Part shown: positions 60,296 to 64,000 of the stretch, in pieces
Layout: each line of letters opens with the position of its first letter
Position numbering within the stretch: position 1 is the first letter of the stretch
Origin: Microbacterium kunmingense
Lineage (GTDB): Bacteria; Actinomycetota; Actinomycetes; Actinomycetales; Microbacteriaceae
Reading direction: 5' to 3'
Assembly (NCBI RefSeq): GCF_023155745.1
Contig: NZ_JAKNUS010000005.1
Span: forward strand, 124,001-188,000
Length of the DNA stretch: 64,000 bases
Translations under genes and position numbers: made by a program
The notes under the pieces: model-generated
What the model saw: the letters and a program-made list of their open reading frames with translations, nothing else
Databases searched by the model: none
What the model was told of the DNA's origin: nothing

Positions 60296-60858
60296 CACCA
60301 CACCGCACCCTTCCGCTGCTGGTCCTGGCCGCCGCGATCATGCTCGGCGCGGTGCTGCAGGCGGCGACCGCCGTCCCGGGCCTCGGACGCGCGGCGCCGA
60401 CGACCTTTCTCCTCGCCGCAACCGCGTCGGTCGTGACGCTGTGGGTGCAGGTCACCGCCCTGGTGTGGGCGACCTCCGCCCTCGGCCGGCCCGCGGCATC
60501 CGTTCGCCTCGCCCCTCTCGCGATGTGGTCGGCGATCGTCGTCCTTCTCGCCGGGGTGCTCCTCGTCCTCGCACCGCTCGCGGCCGTCGTGGTGGGCCTG
60601 GCGGCGCTGTTCGTCCTCCCCGCCGCCGTCGCGGGCCGGCGAACCGTCTCGGAGGCGGCGCGCACCATCCGGCGCCACCCCTGGCGCGCCGTCGTCCTGG
60701 CACTCGGGGCGCTCATCGCCGTCGCCCTGCTGGCCGTCGGGGCGGCCGCGGCCGGTCTGTTCCTGACTGGATTCGTCGGGGGCGCGGTGATGTGGGTCGC
60801 CTTCGGCACGGCCGGCGCCGTGCTGCTCGGTGCCGCCTCGCGTCTGCAGCGGGTCTGA
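60292..60858 (+). CDS. Membrane protein of unknown function
   Basis: This 188-residue protein has five or six hydrophobic helices, such as LPLLVLAAAIMLGAVLQAAT, LLAATASVVTLWVQVTALVWA and LAMWSAIVVLLAGVLLVLAPL, and a short cytoplasmic basic stretch (RRTVSEAARTIRRHPWRAV). I recognise no family. The start overlaps the small lipoprotein gene by 4 bp. It is last in the three-gene cassette and ends 3 bp before the convergent ABC1 kinase gene. Its job could be to hold the phosphoesterase complex in the membrane. Confidence 0.78.
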   Translation: MTPHRTLPLLVLAAAIMLGAVLQAATAVPGLGRAAPTTFLLAATASVVTLWVQVTALVWATSALGRPAASVRLAPLAMWSAIVVLLAGVLLVLAPLAAVVVGLAALFVLPAAVAGRRTVSEAARTIRRHPWRAVVLALGALIAVALLAVGAAAAGLFLTGFVGGAVMWVAFGTAGAVLLGAASRLQRV

Positions 60859-60861
60859 GGC

Positions 60862-62568
60862 TCAGACGGGACCGCGGGAGCCCAGCACGCCCGCCAGGAG
60901 CGCGTGCAGCAGCGGCGGCACCGCGGCGATGAGGAGGACGGTGCCGAGCACCGGGTCGTCGGGACGCAGCAGGATTCCACCGATGAGGAGGGCACCGAAC
61001 AGCACCGCCGAGAGGATGCGACGACCCAGGCGCTCCAGCCGCGCGAGCCGTCGATCCACCCGCGGCACATCCACGGCGAGGCGGCCCTCCTCCATGCGCG
61101 TGGCGAGCTTGTCGATGCGGCGCGGGAGGCGCGCGAGGAGCCCGACGGTGTCGACCGCCTGACGGGTGACGGCCTGCACGACGTTGCCGCGCTCCTCGCG
61201 CAGCAGGGTGGCGGCGTAGGGCTCGACGGCCTCCCAGATGTTGAAGGCGGGGTTCAGCGCGCTCGAGACACCCGACGTCAACGACATCGCCCGGATCACC
61301 AGGAGGAAGTTCTCCGGGAGCTGGAAGGGCAGCGCCCGGACGAGATCGCCGAATTCGATGGCGAAGTCGCGGAACTCACGGGGGTCGACCTCGGCGAGCT
61401 CGGCGAATCCCATTCCGCCGAACCGCGCGAACAGCTGCGTCATCGCGCGCTCGAGCTCGGCGGTGTCGGCGGAGGGGAGCAGCACGCCCACCTCGCGGAT
61501 GCTGTCGACAAGCCCCACGCCGTCCCGGGCGGCGACGGCGATGACGAGGCGGCGCAGCCCCGCCCGGAGCGAATCGGGAACCTGGCCCATCATCCCGAAG
61601 TCGATGAAGGTGAGTGTCCAAGGAGGCGTGGCCTCGGCCGTCTCGTCCCGTTCGCCGGCTGAGGGGGTGACGAAGATGTTCCCCGGGTGCGGATCGGCGT
61701 GGAAGTAGCCGTTGCCGAACAGCTGCTGGAACATCACCGAGGCGAACGCCAGGGCCACCTCGTCCGGATCGATCCCCGCGGCCACGAGGGCGTCCCGATC
61801 GTTGATTTTGATCGCGGTGACGTCCTGGAGGGTCAGCACCCGCCGCGTGGACCGCTCCCAGACCACCGACGGCGTGCTCACGCGGGGATCGTCGGCGAAA
61901 TCGCGGGCGAACCGCTCGCCGTTCGCGCCCTCCTGGAGATAGTCGATCTCCTGCAGCGAGGTCTCGGCGAACTCCTCCACGAGGGCGGGCATGTCCACGC
62001 GCCGCGAGACCAGCGAGACTCTGCTGAGCCAGACGCCGACCTTCCGCAGCGCGCGCAGGTCGACGTCGACGATCTGATCGATACCCGGACGCTGCACCTT
62101 GACGACGACGTCGGTGAACCCGGCGAGAGCGGCATCGGCGGTCGACAGACGAGCGCGGTGCGCCTGGCCGAGGGAGGCCGCGGCGACCGGCTCGGGGTCG
62201 ATGAAGGAGAACGCCCGCTCCAGCGGCACCCCCAGCTCGGTCTCGGCGAGCGTGCGGATCCGGGCGAACGCGACCGGGGGCACTTCGTCCTGGAGGCCCT
62301 CGAGCTCCTTCGTGATCTCGGGCGGGAGGATGTCGAGCCGGGACGACAGGAACTGGCCCACCTTGATCATCAGCCCCCCGAGGTCGACGGCGAGCACGTG
62401 GAACCGCTGGGCGATGCGTCGCATCCGACGGGCGCGCCCGCGCGCCACAAGAGCGCTCAGACCGAACCGCGGCAGGAACAGCTCCCACCACCACGTCTGC
62501 AGCATGACGCGCAGCGCGAAGCGGGTGATGCGGCGGTAGCGGGCGCGCATCCGTCGGGCGTCGGTCAT
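60862..62568 (-). CDS. ABC1/UbiB-family atypical protein kinase
   Basis: This 568-residue UbiB/ABC1 protein is an atypical kinase-like ATPase linked to isoprenoid quinone metabolism. The motifs are the KxGQ signature in MIKVGQFLSSRLDILP, the Ala-rich loop AASLGQAHRA, the catalytic HADPHPGN, and TFIDFGMMGQVP. A C-terminal hydrophobic pair (ILSAVLFGALLIGGILL and VLLIAAVPPLLHALLAGVLG) should anchor it. ATG 62568 has AGGAG about 6-8 nt upstream. PadR follows upstream on the same strand, 37 bp away, and could regulate it. Confidence 0.91.
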   Translation of the reverse strand: MTDARRMRARYRRITRFALRVMLQTWWWELFLPRFGLSALVARGRARRMRRIAQRFHVLAVDLGGLMIKVGQFLSSRLDILPPEITKELEGLQDEVPPVAFARIRTLAETELGVPLERAFSFIDPEPVAAASLGQAHRARLSTADAALAGFTDVVVKVQRPGIDQIVDVDLRALRKVGVWLSRVSLVSRRVDMPALVEEFAETSLQEIDYLQEGANGERFARDFADDPRVSTPSVVWERSTRRVLTLQDVTAIKINDRDALVAAGIDPDEVALAFASVMFQQLFGNGYFHADPHPGNIFVTPSAGERDETAEATPPWTLTFIDFGMMGQVPDSLRAGLRRLVIAVAARDGVGLVDSIREVGVLLPSADTAELERAMTQLFARFGGMGFAELAEVDPREFRDFAIEFGDLVRALPFQLPENFLLVIRAMSLTSGVSSALNPAFNIWEAVEPYAATLLREERGNVVQAVTRQAVDTVGLLARLPRRIDKLATRMEEGRLAVDVPRVDRRLARLERLGRRILSAVLFGALLIGGILLRPDDPVLGTVLLIAAVPPLLHALLAGVLGSRGPV

Positions 62569-62605
62569 CGATTCTCCTGGACGCCGACGCACGAGTGGCG
62601 TCGAA

Positions 62606-63196
62606 TCAGCTCTGGGCGAGGATGGAGTAGAGCCTACGGCGCGCGTCCTCGAGGACGGCCACAGCCTCTTCCACCTGCGCCGACGAGCCGGTGCGCGCGA
62701 CCTGCGCGGCAGCCTGTGCGAGGTCGAGGCCCGCCTTGGGGAGGGCTGTCATCCGCGGCGACTCGCGGTGCGAGGATCCGCTCGACTCCCACGGCGCGCC
62801 GCGCTCGGCCGCGGCCTCGGCTTCGGCGATCCCGCCCTCGGTCAGGCTGTAGGTCTTGCGCCCGTCCGCTTCAGTCGCCTCGATCAGGCCCTCGTCGGCG
62901 AGGAGCTGGAGCGTGGGGTAGACCGAGCCGGCGCTGGGCTTCCAGCTGCCCCCGCTGCGCTCCTCGATGAGCTGGATGATCTGGTACCCGTGCATGGGGC
63001 GCTCGAGCAGAAGTGTGAGGACGGCGGTGCGCACGTCTCCTCGATTCATGCGGGGCGCGGAGCCGCCGCTCCCAACGCCCTTCTCGAACGCCGAGCGCAA
63101 CTGTTCCATCGCCTCCGCGATGTTGGACATCGGCCAGCCCGAGGCCGAACCGCCGCGACCCGAGAATGCGTCTGTGAAGAATGAGTTGCTCATCAT
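62606..63196 (-). CDS. PadR-family transcriptional regulator
   Basis: This is a 196-residue regulator. The PadR winged helix runs through GDVRTAVLTLLLERPMHGYQIIQLIEERSGG and SAGSVYPTLQLLADEGLIEATEADGRKTYSLTEGG, the family core. The C-terminal part is variable. GGGGAGG precedes the start. An inverted repeat AACGAT/ATCGTT lies about 43-66 bp upstream (63239-63262) and may be its operator. The ABC1 kinase gene is just downstream on the same strand and is the most likely target, besides PadR itself. Confidence 0.88.
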   Translation of the reverse strand: MMSNSFFTDAFSGRGGSASGWPMSNIAEAMEQLRSAFEKGVGSGGSAPRMNRGDVRTAVLTLLLERPMHGYQIIQLIEERSGGSWKPSAGSVYPTLQLLADEGLIEATEADGRKTYSLTEGGIAEAEAAAERGAPWESSGSSHRESPRMTALPKAGLDLAQAAAQVARTGSSAQVEEAVAVLEDARRRLYSILAQS

Positions 63197-63238
63197 GACC
63201 TCCCCGCCCCGTCGCGGACGCGACGCCGAGCGATAGTC

Positions 63239-63262
63239 AACGATATGTCGTTATGCATCGTT
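63239..63262. promoter_or_regulatory. Possible PadR operator
   Basis: AACGAT (63239-63244) and ATCGTT (63257-63262) form an inverted repeat with ATGTCG and TTATGC between. It lies upstream of padR near a TATCGT-like box. Confidence 0.45.
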
Positions 63263-63317
63263 CGGGGTCGGTATAGAGCGAATTCGCAGGCGTGCGGTGT
63301 CCCGCGGGCCGTGAGGC

Positions 63318-64000
63318 TCACACTCTGGAGCGCTCGTCTCGCCGGGCGAGGATCTCGGCCCGCTCGTACTGCGGGGCGAGCGACCATTCCTCCCCGAGCC
63401 GACGCGCCGCCGTGACCGGCCACAGCGGATCGAGGAGGAACTCCCGCGCGAGCGCGATCAGGTCGGCATCGCCGGCATCCAGGATCTCTTCGGCCTGTCG
63501 AGGTTCGCGGATGAGACCGACGGCAGCGGTGAGCACCTCGGCCTCCTGCCGCACGCGGCGGGCGAACGGCACCTGGTACCCCGGCCCGACCGGGATGCGG
63601 GCGTCGGCGACGTTACCTCCCGTCGAGACGTGGACGACGTCCACCCCTCGGTCGCGGAGCCGTGCGGCCAGACGCACACTGTCATCGGCGGTCCAGCCCG
63701 CCGGCTCGACCCAGTCGGTCGCCGAGATCCTCACGAAAACGGGTGTCTGGTCTCCGACCGTGCGGCGGACGGCATCGGTTACCTCTTCAAGCAGCCGTGC
63801 CCGGTTCTCGAACGAGCCCCCGTATTCGTCGGTGCGGGTGTTCGAGACGGGTGAGAGGAATTCGTGCAGCAGGTAGCCGTGGGCGGCGTGGATCTCGATC
63901 ACCTCGTACCCGGCCTCGCGCGCCCGGCGCGCAGCGGCGGCGAACTGTGCGACGACCTCGCCGATCCCGTCGCGGTCCAGCGCCTCGGGCACCTGCTTGT
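63318..64000 (-). CDS. Old Yellow Enzyme-family NADH:flavin oxidoreductase (partial, 5' end outside window)
   Basis: This FMN-dependent ene-reductase (YqjM type) reduces activated C=C bonds with NAD(P)H. The 3' part is in the window (about 227 codons). Visible blocks are IEIHAAHGYLLHEFLSPVSNTRTDEYGGSFENRARLLEEV, the family signature with the substrate-side His and Tyr, and VDVVHVSTGGNV, LTAAVGLI for the FMN phosphate, and LIALAREFLLDPLWPV. Its start lies beyond 64000. It is on the same strand as padR but 121 bp away, with padR starting beyond the padR operator. Confidence 0.93.
   Translation of the reverse strand, partial: KQVPEALDRDGIGEVVAQFAAAARRAREAGYEVIEIHAAHGYLLHEFLSPVSNTRTDEYGGSFENRARLLEEVTDAVRRTVGDQTPVFVRISATDWVEPAGWTADDSVRLAARLRDRGVDVVHVSTGGNVADARIPVGPGYQVPFARRVRQEAEVLTAAVGLIREPRQAEEILDAGDADLIALAREFLLDPLWPVTAARRLGEEWSLAPQYERAEILARRDERSRV

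Overview
The window is about 70% GC, with GTG starts, 4-bp GTGA/ATGA gene overlaps and many apparent leaderless starts. Gene content and order point to a high-GC Gram-positive actinobacterium. Microbacteriaceae, probably Microbacterium or a close relative, is my best guess, as an inference from gene content and not from a database match. Almost everything looks chromosomal and housekeeping. I see no phage, insertion sequence, CRISPR array or recognisable defence locus.

Layout. (1) 1-5836, minus strand: a tightly coupled topA-tmk-holB-secreted hydrolase operon. (2) 5967-8853, minus: a compact Tad-type pilus/secretion cluster (ATPase, fused TadB/C-like membrane protein, small pilin-like protein, two TadE-like proteins). 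(3) 9098-9205, minus: a 6C small RNA with two C6-loop hairpins, ahead of acs (plus). (4) 11545-18174: RidA, DUF4177, a PASTA-containing class A penicillin-binding protein, a metallophosphoesterase, a large surface protein with a LAATG sorting signal, and tRNA-Pro(CGG). (5) 18198-25344: HAD phosphatase, FMN-dependent lactate-type dehydrogenase with its GntR repressor and a clear operator, thymidine kinase, DUF2207 membrane protein, malate:quinone oxidoreductase. (6) 25444-33638: asd, lysC, recR and dnaX in that order, interrupted by a divergent tetR/dihydrofolate-reductase-like pair and by two membrane-protein genes. (7) 33706-40498: a GH65 disaccharide phosphorylase with beta-phosphoglucomutase, then pta-ackA. 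(8) 40543-45306: SRP RNA (ffs, minus) followed by moxR-DUF58-transglutaminase (plus). (9) 45482-50827: dicarboxylate symporter, tRNA-Ser(GGA), DUF427, LON-domain protein, LLM flavin enzyme, AlkZ/YcaQ-like winged-helix protein. (10) 50985-64000: tiny coupled ORFs leading into a large LuxR-family ATPase regulator, lipoprotein, CoA-type NUDIX hydrolase, secreted C-terminal lysozyme-like protein, two hypotheticals, a Tat-exported metallophosphoesterase cassette, ABC1 kinase, PadR regulator and a partial Old Yellow Enzyme.

How it fits together. Replication and topology (topA, tmk, holB, dnaX, recR), cell-wall growth (PBP, lysC/asd for diaminopimelate or lysine, secreted hydrolases) and acetate/overflow metabolism (acs, pta-ackA, lldD, mqo) dominate. 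The order topA/holB, tad genes, 6C RNA, acs, RidA, PASTA-PBP, phosphoesterase, tRNA-Pro, asd-lysC-recR-dnaX follows what I remember of the Mycobacterium tuberculosis Rv3644c-Rv3721c region, so this is an old actinobacterial backbone with local insertions.

Signals beyond ordinary genes: the 6C RNA; a three-copy dispersed intergenic palindrome of about 70-75 bp; a recurring promoter layout in which a TANNNT -10 box ends 6-8 nt before the start codon in about a dozen genes (leaderless transcripts); two near-perfect repressor operators; and a chain of very small translationally coupled ORFs. I found no clearly new multi-gene system. The repeat family, the small-ORF chain and the thioester-like surface protein are the least explained items.
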